In this document: positions 46,190 through 57,515 of the stretch, one piece after another | Layout: each line of letters starts with the position of its first letter | Numbering within the stretch: the first letter of the stretch is position 1 | Assembly: GCA_007922225.1 (NCBI GenBank) | Contig: ML679960.1 | Location: 2,680,032-2,744,031, forward strand | Direction of reading: 5' to 3' | Origin: Emydura subglobosa | Taxonomy: Eukaryota; Chordata; Testudines; Chelidae | Length of the DNA stretch: 64,000 nucleotides | The notes under the pieces: model-generated | What the model was told of the DNA's origin: nothing | What the model saw: only the letters and a program-made list of their open reading frames with translations | Databases searched by the model: none | Position numbers and translations under genes: made by a program

Positions 46190-46967
46190 ATATTACTCAA
46201 ATTCTCAGTTAACAATGAAGGAGGAGACTTTTTTGGCATTCACCGTGGTATGCTGGAAGGTGTTAATGGCAGTCATCAATCATAAACACAGTAGAAGTCG
46301 ATGAGCATCCTTCATTCAGGTTACATGAGGGAGCAACTAAATGATCCTTTCTTTAGTGATAGCCAAAACTACAGAAGACACCACCCACAGCATGGACCAA
46401 CATGGCAAGGCCTGATTAGAAGCTAAGCCATGTGGCTCAAGGACATTCCCTGAGACTAATTTCAAATGTATGAGGTGGGGCACTGATTTAATTGCAGCAG
46501 TGTGTGCCCATTTATATGTGAAAGGAACATGAATGCAGGGAGAAAGTAAGCAGACAGCCAAAGAGGAAATGTGAGTGTGACCCTGGGAGGAAACCAAAAG
46601 AGAGAATTTATTTTGGGCAGAATACTCATTAAGGAAGTAGACTTGCATTTCTGAACAAGGAAACTGGCTCCTGTTTGTTTCTATTTTGTTCAGGGAAACA
46701 AGACTTTGTGTACACTCTTTTTAAAAAAACAGGATTGCACCAAAGAAATAACTGACTTGTCTCATCAATTTCCTTCCTAACAGAAACAACCCAATATGGC
46801 CCCAACAACCAGATAAAACATAGTGGGTATTTTTTCATCTTCCCATCAAAGTTTTGATACTTTTATTCCTTGAAATTAACTAAGTAGCTATTAAATCCTG
46901 AAGGAGATTCTCTTTGGAAATTCTCTTCATAGGGTGGGGGCACAATGGTGGAAGTTTTATAGACTGT
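46190..46967. other. Intergenic, no gene seen
   Basis: Two overlapping minus-strand frames (46337-46648, 46629-46838) have no recognisable domain. No repeat identified. Confidence 0.5.
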
Positions 46968-47257
46968 CAGTGTTGCCAGTTCCCATAGTTCTATCACACA
47001 TCTCACGCTATTTAGGGTCTTCCCTTTAGCCCCAACTCTTGGGGTCAGGCAATTACATGAGAATGTCAGTTTTCCTTACAAAGAAAGTGAAGGAGGAAAG
47101 CATGAAAATGTTGAATCCTAATGGTTCAGAAACCAGAAGGCAAATAAAAAGAACCCAAAATGGTTTTTTTTAAATCCCATGATTTTAAAGTCAATCTCAT
47201 GATCTTGGAAAGCCTGGGCTTGGCACTGCTGCTAAGCTAAATAATGCTGGCAATGTC
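46968..47257. repeat. Interspersed element with CAGTGTTGCCAG ends
   Basis: It starts CAGTGTTGCCAGTTCCCATAG and has 'aatcccatgattttaaagtc' AATCTCATGATCTTGG near the right. The likely right end is CTGGCAATGTC. CAGTG-type termini suggest a hAT element. The TCATGA-rich part resembles the repeat at 55856-56130 in inverse orientation. No clear target duplication was found, so boundaries are tentative. Confidence 0.5.
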
Positions 47258-48181
47258 AAAGTCAATTGGATAGGTGGGACCTCACTAAACAGTGCTTCCT
47301 GCTCCTTAAAACGTCTTTTGAAATTTAAACAGTCCTTAGCCTCAGGCCAGAGGGGCATGTTCTCAAGAACTTTAGGCCACTCTATTTAAGAGAGTTATTT
47401 TGCCCTTACCCTCTACCGCCATCCCCAAAGCTCAGCATTGGAAGTTTCAACAACAGGAGGAAGTTGTAGAGAGGAGGGGAAAGAGACAAACTCCAATAAA
47501 TTTGTGAACATCATCTATGTAATTCTGTCTCTCCACAGTAGGGGGTGATTCAGGTGAGGACAGCACTAAGGCTTTCCTTCCTTGTGACTGGTTGGGAATG
47601 TCTTTATGGATAAGGAAGTTATTAGTACTTTCTAAATAGAAGAAACGTATTTATCAGAGCAATGCATTAACTTATTCAGATAAGCATACTAGCCTCGAGT
47701 ACCAACAAGCTATATTTAACTGGGGCACATACTTAGGCTTATAACATGCCTTCAATTTGAACTCCACTCCTATAGATGTCAGGGCAATCTGTACACATGA
47801 TATGAGGGCATGGGTGAAATACTGAAAAGTTTTTCCTATTTCATACTGCAATTAATAGAATGATATGAAACTAGAAAGGAGTCGGCTAAATGCTACTTGC
47901 CAATGGGTAACACTTTCTTCTCACCAACACCCAAAACAAAACACGAAACCCACCAAACATATAGGCACAATACACTGATACATTGTGTCACATATGGAAA
48001 AATGCTTCCCAAAGGTACCACAACAGCAAACCTGCTACATGCTTTTTTTTCTAGCTCTGCCATATCAGTTTTAATAAAATATATTTAGACAGGACCATTT
48101 GGTGAGTGACATGAAAATGAAGTAAGTAGAAGTCTTCCACAAGTAGTGGGTCTGCCCTGCACTACCCTCCAAATTCTTTTT
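47258..48181. other. Intergenic, no gene seen
   Basis: AT-rich unique DNA without recognisable features. Confidence 0.5.
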
Positions 48182-48462
48182 GGCCCCAATCCACCAAAGC
48201 ACTTATGTACATACTTAGCACTCTAAGCATGTTAATAGTCTCTTTGACTTCAGTGGAACTACTCTGGTACATGAAGTTAGAACATAAGAATGGCCATAGT
48301 GGGTCAGACCAATGGTCCATTTAGCCCAGTACCCTGTCTTCTGACAGTGGCCAATGCCAGTGCTTCAGAGGGAATGAATAGAACAGGTAAATCATCAAGT
48401 CATCCATCCTGTTGGCCATTCCAAGTAAAGTACGTGCTTGAGTGCTTTGCTGCATCAAGGTC
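48182..48462. repeat. Palindromic repeat split by an insertion
   Basis: The left half 'ggccccaatccaccaaagca' CTTATGTACATACTTAGC...TTTGACTTCAGTGG and the right half TACGTGCTTGAGTGCTTTGCTGCATCAAGGTC form one imperfect palindrome if the 144 bases at 48279-48422 are ignored. It is the same class as 32093-32216 and 18321-18440. Confidence 0.65.
48279..48422 (+). repeat. Interspersed repeat inserted in a palindrome
   Basis: It begins AGAACATAAGAATGGCCATAG and continues TGGGTCAGACCAATGGTCC, 'atttagcccagtaccctgtc', TTCTGACAGTGGCCAATGCC, 'gcttcagagggaatgaatag'. It is the same family as 21605-21725, in better condition. AAGT occurs at both borders (48274-48277, 48423-48426), which may be a short target duplication or chance. 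Confidence 0.7.
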
Positions 48463-48763
48463 TATGACTCAAAACTTTTAAGTTTCTCCATGTCAGATCC
48501 AGCTAGTTCACACCCTGTTATGTGCATTTGTCATCGATAAGTGTTCATAAATTATTTTTTGGGAGTGAACTTAGTGGTTTTGAAGATGAGCCTCTAGATC
48601 CAGCCATGGGGAGGAGCTGAACAAGCTGTAGAAAGTTCTTGCTATTTGAAATACTTGTAGATGATAGATGTAAATTATTCTTCTGTCAATGTAAATCTTT
48701 AGGATTTTATGCATATTTTGAAATTTCATTTATGTTTCATACTATCTCATACTTGATAAACAT

Positions 48764-48805
48764 GTACATTTTTAATCAAATATTGTACATTTTTAATCAA
48801 ATATT
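48764..48805 (+). repeat. 21-bp perfect tandem duplication
   Basis: The unit GTACATTTTTAATCAAATATT occurs at 48764-48784 and is repeated exactly at 48785-48805. The copies are identical, so the duplication is recent or the assembly has a stutter here. Confidence 0.9.
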
Positions 48806-49004
48806 TTCAGTATGAAATATGGTATTTCCACATACACCAAGCAATAGGATGAGTGAATTACTAATATAAATACAGCTGGTTTATGTATGTAGGTAGGATA
48901 AGGGATAATAAAAGGGTGACAGAGTGAGCAGACAGTAAAGAGATGAGTACTTTAAAATCCCTCTCATCTAGACATGCTGGACATATACAGCCTGATCCAA
49001 AGTT

Positions 49005-49055
49005 CACTGAAATCAGTGGGAGTCTTTCTGGGAGACTTCAGTGGGCTCAGTCATT
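49005..49055. repeat. Short palindromic repeat
   Basis: CACTGAAATCAGTGGGAG and 'gggagacttcagtgggctca' are an inverted pair around a TCTTTCT apex, with the outer 'cctgatccaaagtt' partly matched by 'ggctcagtc'. It belongs to the gacttcaRtgg palindromes. Confidence 0.5.
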
Positions 49056-49059
49056 GCTC

Positions 49060-49400
49060 TCAGAGAAATAAACAAACACATCCTACTGCCTTCCTCTTTC
49101 ACTGGTTTCCTGTCTCTCTCTACATCTTCATTCTCCCCTTCAAGGCAGTCCTTAACTCTGCTGCTGCCTACATATCCACTCTCCCTTTTCTTCAGCTGAC
49201 TTCAGTCTATCATACCCACTTGCCTTCATCTTTCCCTTCACTCATAGCCCCATGGCTTTCCTCACCCCAAACTCAATCTACACCTCCAAATCCCTGCTCA
49301 GAACTCACCACATTTTGCTTGCTTTATATCACTAATATCCAGGCATTCTCATTTGCCACTTTCAGCTCTGACCATTGTTGGGGTATAAAATTGCATTTTT
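49060..49400 (+). pseudogene. Possible L2-type LINE ORF2 C-terminal remnant
   Basis: Within a 161-codon open frame (48974-49459), the peptide FHWFPVSLYIFILPFKAVLN resembles the conserved (L/F)HWLPV...I......L.YKALNG...Y block near the C-terminus of L2/Rex-type LINE reverse transcriptase proteins. Beyond this the frame is Ser/Pro/Leu-rich and unrecognisable. The match is short, so a pyrimidine-rich chance frame remains possible. It is not a host gene. Confidence 0.35.
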
Positions 49401-49758
49401 TTCCTTCTCCTCCTGTTCCATTACCTCATTTAAACTATGAGGGTGGAGAGGTAGAATGATGCTATAGCGTTGTGCTGCCTGGCTATACTAAACTATAAGC
49501 ACTAGGCCAGGAGACCTTGGGACAGATCTGTCTCGATTTTCTTATGAAGTATGGGGCACATCAAGGTGTGATGTGTAAGTTGATGTAAGTTAGCTCCCTT
49601 AGATCCTAGTTATGAATTTTACACAGGTACAGGAGTCAAAAGAAGGTGTGCGTTGAAGTAGAAAGTAGCCTACTATAAAATAAACCTTACATGCTCCCAT
49701 TAGTTGCTTGTCTTCCTTGTCCTAATTTCTGGCTCCTTGGTATGCAAATCACACCATT
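49401..49758. other. Intergenic, no gene seen
   Basis: No feature recognised between the LINE-like patch and the following MITE. Confidence 0.5.
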
Positions 49759-49761
49759 TTA

Positions 49762-50033
49762 GGGCTCAACTACATGAAAGTGGCACCAGTTTAGTTTAAG
49801 GTGTGAATTTTAAAATGGCTTAGGTAAACTGGTGCAAAAAGCTGTGTGGAAATTCTTATTTGATTTAAACAAGGCTTATTCGGGCTGAATTTAAATTGAG
49901 TAGGAACAGGTTTTAAAATGAAATTAAATAAGCCAATCTTAAAGCAAAATAAGTGTGTTCACAAAGGCTTTTGTACCTGTTTAACTAAACCAACTTAAAC
50001 TAAACTGATACATCTGTGTATGTAAACGAGGCC
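49762..50033. mobile_element. MITE with TTA target duplication (PIF/Harbinger-like)
   Basis: It starts GGGCTCAACTACATGAAAG and ends 'ctgtgtatgtaaacgaggcc', imperfect inverted repeats, flanked by TTA on both sides (49759-49761, 50034-50036). Inner blocks CACCAGTTTAGTTTAAGGTG and CCAACTTAAACTAAACTG are also inverted. The 272-bp body is non-coding. TTA duplications and GGGCYTGTCTACA-like ends support PIF/Harbinger. Confidence 0.78.
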
Positions 50034-50384
50034 TTAGATTCAGATTCAGAGGGGACATGCAAGTGGGTGAGAGTGTATGTGAAGCCGAATAAGTGAGTTG
50101 AAGAGAGTCTAAGATGGTGTGAAGTATATGTTTAGTGGGAGGAATGACAGAAAGTGTAAATTACACCAGTTTAATCTCACTCTGAAGTTATCCTTTGAAT
50201 TTGGTCCTATCTCTGTAAAGCAATAGTCACACTTATTTAGCTGTGTATCTATATATGCCTGTCATTGTCAAGCTATAAGAGGGTGAAGGAAAATCATATG
50301 CATGGGTTATTATATCACTTTTGCCCCAAGAAAACAAAAGAAATAAAGCAGACTAACAATAATATTAGTACATAGTTCTTACCT
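50034..50384. other. Intergenic, no gene seen
   Basis: Short unique stretch without recognisable features. Confidence 0.5.
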
Positions 50385-50465
50385 GGAGCTTCTTAACATT
50401 CAAATATCTCAAAGTACTTTACAAAAGAAAGTTAGTATCATTAAAATAAGTCTCAAAACAGACCA
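50385..50465 (-). repeat. MIR-like SINE fragment
   Basis: The plus strand reads 'aacattcaaatatctcaaag' TACTTTACAAAAGAAAGTTAGTATC then 'aagtctcaaaacagacc', like the complement of a MIR-type SINE end (CTCAAAGCACTTTACAAA...CTCACAAC). Only about 80 bases remain. Confidence 0.45.
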
Positions 50466-51234
50466 GGTTGTAAGGTTTGTCTGGGAAGATACGTAGAAAT
50501 ATAAATGGCCTGAACACAAAAAAGGAATGATATGATCAGTCACTTGTTCAGTGCAATTAGATAAATTCACAAAGGAGAGATTGATTAAAGGTTCCCGTTT
50601 ATTAATCACTAGAATAGCTGAAGGTCATTATTTGTCTTCCTGCAAAAGAACAAAGAGTTCTTACTGAAGTAAAATAAAGACAAGCCCCAAGATGTATTAT
50701 GTAGAGGAGCTTCAATAAGCAAAGTGCCCTCAATCTTAGCAAACAGAAGTCGGTTGTGATTTCCAAAAGAATGTAACACAAAACAACAGACACCTAATTT
50801 TACATTGTCTTGGATAAAATATTGTAGATGACAACAAAAAATTATGGAGAAACGTGAGGCAGGGCACCTGTGGATAAAATGGTATGTGCTCGTGTAATTA
50901 GACTGTATCATAATGCATATGCATAATGCACAGCCAGCGTTAATACTGGCATTTCCTGATTTTTAAGTACTTGACTTTGCAACCTTAATGCTCTTATAAT
51001 GTAGTTTTACTTTTAATAGAACAAATAGTATGGAGTCATGTAATTAAATACTCTATACACCATGCAAGGGACTCTACTGAATTATAGTGTTATAGGCAAC
51101 CTAAATTCTGGCATGTCTTAAATTTTGGGTCAATTGACAGCAATCTTAATATTCTTTTAATGAAGATTGTTTTATAAACAAGTTAACTGAAGAAAACAAA
51201 AAAACCTATCATGTGGAACCATATTGACCCCTGC
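50466..51234. other. Intergenic, diverged internal repeat
   Basis: No gene. Two overlapping minus-strand frames around 50602-50911 have no motif. Segments 50938-51012 and 51093-51172 share a spaced pattern (TCTGGCAT...CTT...TTGAC...GCAA.CTTAAT...TTTTAATG.AG) and may be a diverged direct duplication. Confidence 0.45.
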
Positions 51235-51335
51235 ATAGCAAGGTTTGAACCCAGGGCCTGTAGAGGCACCACACAGGCAACTACCACTACAGCTGTTAGT
51301 AATAGTAATAGTTTGTTATCCTCTGTGCGGACAAA
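51235..51335 (-). repeat. tRNA-derived SINE head
   Basis: On the minus strand a tRNA-like pattern is visible: AGCTGTAGTGGTAGTTGCC (A box-like) and, about 40 bases on, CCTGGGTTCAAACCTTGC (B box, GGTTCAAACC). The plus strand shows 'aaggtttgaacccagggcct'. The anticodon arm region is not intact, so this is a SINE promoter rather than a tRNA gene. Confidence 0.55.
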
Positions 51336-51389
51336 CCACTAAGAAAGGGAGAAAGCACAAACTATGCCAGTGGTTTACATAACTATCTG

Positions 51390-51670
51390 ACAGACAGATA
51401 AGAAATGTTAGAACTCCTGGGTTCTATTCCTGGCTCTGTAAAAGAGCAGCGCAGCCAAGCACACAGATCTGGCACATTCATTCTAAAACATAATATGCCT
51501 AAAAACAGGAGAGTCGAGCCAGCCCTATTCCCAATTCTTCCAGGAGTAACTATATGCAATCTTGTGGGTACCCCATCTGTAAAACAGGAGTAATGGTATT
51601 TTACCTGCTTTCTAAAGTAGGGATGTGAGGCCATTCTCACTAACAAGGGCTGTGATGCGCACAGAATTAT
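51390..51670 (+). repeat. tRNA/CORE SINE
   Basis: A B box-like CTCCTGGGTTCTATTCCTGGC lies at 51413-51433. Far downstream, 'gtaccccatctgtaaaacag' GAGTAATGGTATTTTACCTGC and 'tctaaagtagggatgtgagg' match the 3' part of MIR/CORE-like SINEs. About 90 bases between (51470-51560) do not fit and may be an insertion or divergence. Pol III-transcribed by origin, now inert. Confidence 0.6.
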
Positions 51671-52859
51671 TAACAGCAATCACTAGAAGGTCACTTGAGG
51701 GATCCTAGCCTAGCACATCTTCCCTTAGTCTATAGATGGCTGGCTGCTGCTACTGTGCTTGTGTCTCATCTGTAGCTCCAGCTCTGTGCCGTCTATGTAG
51801 AAGGCTGAATAGAGAAAAGGACATTGATGTGCAGGAACTTTATAGGCCTGGAGCATGCTCAGTGTCGATGGAATGTTCAGAGTTTATAGCAGCAGCCTTT
51901 ATAAACTCTATTGAGCATGTGCAAATTTTCAGAGGCTTATAATTTGACCAAATCTGGATGTATTGTAATAAATATTCTGTCTTATTACTGGACACTGTGT
52001 GGACCCCCAGTGAAAATATTCTGCTGGAGAAGAGGGTAGAAGACTCCATATTCCCCCCAGAAAATGAAAAGGAATTATTGCTAGAGATCCGAGGGGACCA
52101 GGTTCTGGAAGCAGCCTGTGAGCAGGTGCCGCAGTCTGGAGGCTGAAGTCTGGAAGTTGGCTATTGAGGGAAGCACAGGTAGTTTAGGAGATGTGACTGA
52201 ATGGCTGTTGTTGGCAAGGGTGCCAGTGGTGGCCAGAAAAAATGGATAGTTGGGAGCAACCTGCAAACAGGAGAGCATTTGGATGAGTTTGAACAAGAGT
52301 GACAAAGGGCAAGACTGGCGGAAGGATTTTCAGATCAGTGAATGAGTGCCTCTGGGAAAGGGGTAGCCTGGAGTGAGAATCCATGGCACTAGATCTGAGG
52401 AGCCCCGTATTCATACTCCTGTATTGGATAGCCCTTAAGGGCTAAGTTAGGAACTGTGGGTTTATTGTTTCGCTTGCGACTTTAAACCATTGGGGCTAGG
52501 ATAATTTCACTTTTTATGGATGGCAGACCTAGCAAAGCAATCCTTTGTTCTTCATCAGATGCTGTAATTGCTTATGGAAATCCACCAAAGGCTAGAGCCT
52601 GAAGCACCTAGTGATTGAAGCACCTACTGCACTTGCATCCAAGCATGTAATACACCCAAGGGATAGAGGTACCACAGCACTCCCAGCAACTCCTTGTAGT
52701 GAGAGTGCTTGCTTGTATTTTCATAAGAGCAGTAAAAATTACCTCCCTGACCAAAGGATTATCTCCTTGCCAAATTTCAACACCTTACACCAAAACTTGG
52801 AAAAGCAGAAACACTTAAAAAAAAGTTGGAAAAATGTATTAAATAACCAATTTCTTTGA
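51671..52859. other. Intergenic, no gene seen
   Basis: No repeat or gene is recognised. Short frames at 51736-51942, 51840-52049 and 52081-52414 overlap on both strands without motifs. Confidence 0.5.
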
Positions 52860-54668
52860 ATCATAGAAGATCAGGGTTGGAAGAGACCTCAGGAGGTCAT
52901 CTAGTCCAACCCCTGCTCAAAGCAGGACTAACCCCAACTAAATGATCCCAGCCAGGGCTTTGTCAAGCGAGGCCTTAAAAACCTCTAAGGATAGAGATTC
53001 CACCACTTCCTTCGGTAACCCATTCCAGTGCTTCACGCTCCTAGTGAAAAAGTTTTTCCTAATATCCAAACTAGACATCCCCCACTGCAACTTGAGACAC
53101 TTGCTCCTTGTTCTATCTTCAGCCGCCACTGAGAACAACCTAGCTCCATCCTCCCGGGAACTCCTTTTTAGGTAGTTAAAGACTGCTATCAAATCCCTCC
53201 TCATTCTTCTCTTCTGCAGACTAAACAAGCCTAGTTTCCTCAGCCTCTCCTCATAAGTCATGTGCTCCAGCCCCCTAATCATTTTCACTGCTCTACACTG
53301 GACTTTCTCCAATTTGTCCACATCCTTCCTGTAGTGGGGCCCCAAAACGGGACACAGTACTCCAAATGTGGCCTCACCAATGCTGAATAGAGGGGAATAA
53401 TCACTTCCCTCAATCTGCTGGCAATACTTCTACTAATGCAGCCCAATTCAGTGTTTGCCTTCTTGGCAATAAGGGCACACTGTTGACTCATATCCAACTT
53501 CTTGGCTACTGTAACACCCAGGTCCTTTTTTGCAGAACTGCTGCCTAGCCAGTGGTTCCCCAGTCTGTAGCAGTGCATGGGATTCTTCCGTCCTAAGTGC
53601 AGAACTCTCCACTTTTCTTTGTTGAACCTCATCAGATTTATTTTGGCCCAATCCTCCAATTTGTCTAGGTCACTCTGTATCCTTTCCAGATCATTCAGAG
53701 TATCTACCACTCCTCCCAGCTTAGTGTTATCTGCAAATTTGCTGAGGGTGCAATCCACTCCATTCTCCAGATCATTAATGAAGATATTGAAGAAAACTGG
53801 CCCCCAGGACTGACCCCTGAGGCACTCTGCTTATTACCGGCTGCCAACTAAACATTGAGCCATTGATCACTATCCATTAAGCCCAATGATCTAGCCAGTT
53901 TTCTATCCCTCTTATAGTCCATTCATCCAACCCATAGTTCTGTAACTTGCTGGCAAGAATATGACGGGAGACCGTATAAAAAGCTTTGCTAAAGTTAAGA
54001 TATACCACATCCTTCGCTTTCCCCACATCCACGGTGTCAGTCATCTCATCATAGAAGGCAATCAGGTTGGTCAGGCATGACTTGCTCTCGGTGAATCCTT
54101 GCTGACTATTCCCGATCACCTTCCTCTCTTCCAAGTGCCTCAAAATGGATTCCTTGAGGACCTGCTCCATGATTTTTCCAGGGACTGAGGTGAGGCTGAC
54201 TGGTCTGCAGTTCCCGGGATCCTCCTTCTTCACTTTTTTGAAGATGGGAACTACATTTGCCTTTTTCCAATTGGCTGGGATCTCCCCCCAATAGCCATGA
54301 GTTTTCAAAGATAATGGCCAATGGCTCTGAAATCACATCAGCCAATTCCTCAGCACCCCTGGATGCATTGCATCCGGCCCCATGGACTTGTGCATGTCCA
54401 GCTTTTCTAAATAGTCCTGAACCTGTTCTTTCACCACTGAGGGCTGCTCACCTCCTCCCCATTCTGTGCTGCCCAATGCGGTAGTCTGGGAGCTGACATT
54501 AGTACTTCAACTTTTTCCACATCATCTGTCACTAGGTTGCCTCCCCCATTCAGTAAGAGGCCCACACTTTTCCTGACCTTCTTGTTGCTAACATACCTGT
54601 AGAAACCTTCTTGTTACCCTCAATGTCCCTTGCTAACTGCAACTCCAGTTGTATTTTCTTTCTAACTT
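52860..54668 (-). mobile_element. CR1 LINE, best-preserved copy (ORF2 3' half and UTR)
   Basis: CR1 ORF2 encodes an endonuclease/reverse transcriptase used for target-primed retrotransposition. On the minus strand the reverse transcriptase reads from about 54308: WKKANVVPIFKK, NCRPVSLTSVPGKIMEQ, QQGFTESKSCLTNL, then YLNFSKAF where the motif A Asp is Asn and the D of KAFD is Tyr. A frame break lies near 53760-53880. Downstream, SKFADNTKLGG has Asn for the second Asp of FADD (codon 53726-53728). The C-terminus WNGLPKEVVE follows, and the 3' UTR ends at 52860 (complement of 'ggttggaagagacctcagga'). The 5' part and endonuclease are missing. Non-functional. Confidence 0.9.
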
Positions 54669-55855
54669 AGTTCTTGGAAATGTCTTCCAAGGTCAGAATG
54701 CTCATATCAAGAGAGTGTTCATACTGAAGCCAATCACCTGCGATAATCTGGTTAGTTGTCCCGCTAGCTGAAATGTCGCAGAGTTTCTCTGCTACTGAAG
54801 TGAAAATGATCAGTGAAACCTTGCGGGAGGGCCATTCTTATATATTGTCAATCTGGGTGGCACTCAATCTGCAAGGAGGCCATATCCCTTTGGGATTTGC
54901 CATGATGATTGTTATTAGGGATTTTTGCTGAAATTATTTAAAAAATTCAGCCTGAGGCAGAAAGCAACCATGGAAAATTTCAGTCCAAATATTTTTTCAA
55001 ATTTATAAAAAACTGAAAATAGGAGAAGTGGTAAATATTAGGCAAACTTAGCTATAGGCTCTGCTACTAGCTCTTACTGTAATTCTCCATAAATGTTGTT
55101 CAGAAGTGCTATTTCATCCAATATACACTGTTTTATTCTGCTAGTAGTAAATCCCAAGCCAAACTTTTTTCTGTATATGACTCTAATGGAAAGCGATATA
55201 GATGACGGAATGAATTCTTAGCAGTGCCAGTAATGACTTCTAGCCATATTGCTGTAAAAACACAGACATTTTCTCTGTTTTTAATAGCCATGTTTTCCTG
55301 CTGTTTGCAATTGCACAAAGCTCCTTTCAGAAATTGCAAAATATTTCCCATATAGTCATTTGGCAAGCCCCAAATGAGTCATATATATGAAAACATGCTA
55401 AACAACATTACTGAACTGTAATTGCGCTGCTGAGACACATATTAAAGTAGAAGTGAAACAGAATAACTTCAGTTTCTATGTGGTATCTTGGTTGTAATCT
55501 TACTCCCGGTGCAATTAGTTTACAGAGTGTCAATACGATAATTTTCACAATCACTGGCAACTGAAAAGATATGCATGGAATTAGAGTTCAATAAATAATT
55601 TATAGTGAATGTACTCAACTAATAGAGCCTTTTTTCTATTTGCAAATTATAAAAGTATTTTTATAGATAGTAGATTTTCTTGAGTGTATTCATTATTTGA
55701 AAATACCAAATAATTTCTATGAATTACCTTGGTTTATAGATTTTTATGAGTGATTAGTTGCAAATATTCCATATTTGAAATTCATCCGTGTAGGTTCATT
55801 TTGATCAGATGCATAGTTCATACAATATGTAGCTGTTCCAGTATTACCAGCCACA
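54669..55855. other. Intergenic, no gene seen
   Basis: AT-rich unique sequence. No gene or intact repeat. Confidence 0.5.
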
Positions 55856-56130
55856 AATAGTCAAAAATTATGAGTCAGGCATTAAAAAAATCATGAGATT
55901 GGCTTTAAAAATCATGAGATTCTAGAACTAATAAACTGTGGGTCCTTTTTAATTGCTCTCTGGTAGCTGGGTCTTTACAGTTCATGTTTACAAGGTTTTC
56001 TCAGCAACCAAGAAGGCTAAAAGTTAATTTTAAAAAAGTAATGAAAGCCCAGATTCTCACTAAATAATATGAGACTATACTAAGAAAAAACATGGTTTTG
56101 CAGAAACTGTATTTCCCATCAGAAAATCAT
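55856..56130. repeat. TCATGAGATT-rich interspersed repeat
   Basis: The stretch contains 'aaaaattatgagtcaggcat', AATCATGAGATTGGC, AATCATGAGATTCTAG, 'cagttcatgtttacaaggtt' and GAAAGCCCAGATTCTCAC. The order matches a repeat type common in turtle DNA and is related by inverse orientation to 46968-47257. No termini were found. Confidence 0.5.
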
Positions 56131-56672
56131 TCTGTTAGAAAATTCCTGACCAGCTTCAATTATGACTAAAAATATCTAATTAAAAACAAAACCATAAATA
56201 GTTTAAAAACAATATTCCCCTGATAAAATCATTAATAAACCCTGAGTATGACCACTCCCCTGCTTCTCCCTTCCCTCCTCTACATCTTGCTTGGGAGATT
56301 ATCATGTGCATATCCCCTACTCTTCCCTCTGGGCCCCAATTGTGATCCAGGGAGCCCAGCCACAGAGGGAGTTGGGCAAGATTTTATTCTCCCTATCTTC
56401 TGGAGCAGTGTATCTGGGCCAGTCAAAATCTATCCCTAACTATTCCATGTTTACCGTGATAGATTTCTAAGAGGTCTCTCCTGGATGAAAGGTAGCTAAT
56501 ATCTTCATCTGAAACAAAGCAAAGTCACATAAATCCCCATGTGTCAGTGTTGAGACAATTATATTTGCTATTTACAGTGCATATATTATCCCGTATGGGT
56601 GAAGTTTACAAAAGTAGCTAAGTCCCATTTTCAAAAGTAACTTGGGCACTTATATTACGAGAAAACTGGATT
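56131..56672. other. Intergenic, no gene seen
   Basis: AT-rich. The 63-codon plus-strand frame at 56248-56439 has no motif. Confidence 0.5.
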
Positions 56673-57271
56673 TGACATAACATGCAGCCATCTTGCTCAC
56701 TTAGCCACCATAAGCTGGAAATGAGGACACCACAGAGAAGGAAGTTGGCCTTGCTCAGGCAGACAAAAACAGCTGCACAGCTGCAGTGTTACTGAAAAGG
56801 ATAGCTGACCTTGCTCTGGGTGCCTGTGTTTGTAAGTTTCTTGCTAGACCTGTTTTGCTGATAAGTAAAGATTATGAGTTTTTTGCTGTTGCTAGGGAAA
56901 TTGTTAGCCTATTAGAAGTTACTTTGAGTTATGCTTTGTTTTGAGTTATTTATAAAAAGATGAGTTAGAGAATGTACTTTGGAGAAGTCTGGAATAAGTT
57001 ATTTTGAGAGGATTTCTGTGAGTTTGAAGTCTGACAACTACCTCCCCAGTGGCTAGGAGGAAGGCCGGCCACCGGAATCCTGCTGCTGCCACTTGATACC
57101 ATCTCAGACTATGGGTACTATGTCTGGAGTGCTTCTAGACTATCTCTAGTTTTTATGTGTGCTTTAGACTCAATACAAACAAGAATTTTTGAATGGAAGC
57201 ACTTTTGTGTGTACCAATCATTTATCAGATGGATGTGCTTTATCCCCCCACTGATTTTTTTCCTGACATCA
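56673..57271 (+). mobile_element. LTR-like element
   Basis: A block beginning TGACATAACATGCAGCC has promoter-like 'tttataaaaagatgagttag' at about 56949 (TATA box-like) and, 65-170 bases downstream, 'accggaatcctgctgctgcc' and 'caatacaaacaagaattttt'. This order (U3, TATA, R, U5) is retroviral/LTR-like. It ends around CCTGACATCA. I found no target duplication or internal region, so it would be a solo LTR. Boundaries are tentative. Confidence 0.45.
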
Positions 57272-57349
57272 CCTGGATTAGTTACCATAGCTTTTTGTTC
57301 AGATAACTCTGGGTAACACTTAGGGCCAAGTGGCATAGATTGGAGTAGA

Positions 57350-57515
57350 TGGCAGTTAGGCGCTAACCTCCTTAAGTGCTTTTTGAAAATCCCACATGGT
57401 GCTTACCTGCCTCTTGAGGTTCCTAAATACCTTTCTAAATGTGGCCATTAAAGCCTAAATCTCATTGAAAATCAATAGGGCTTCAAAGCAATTTAGATGT
57501 GTTTGAAAATGGTCC
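57350..57515. repeat. Hairpin-type repeat
   Basis: TTAGGCGCTAACC, 'aagtgctttttgaaaatccc', 'cctaaatacctttctaaatg' and 'gcctaaatctcattgaaaat' CAATAGGGC are arms and apex of the TTAGGCGCCTAA palindromic repeats. Arm pairing is only partial. Confidence 0.4.
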
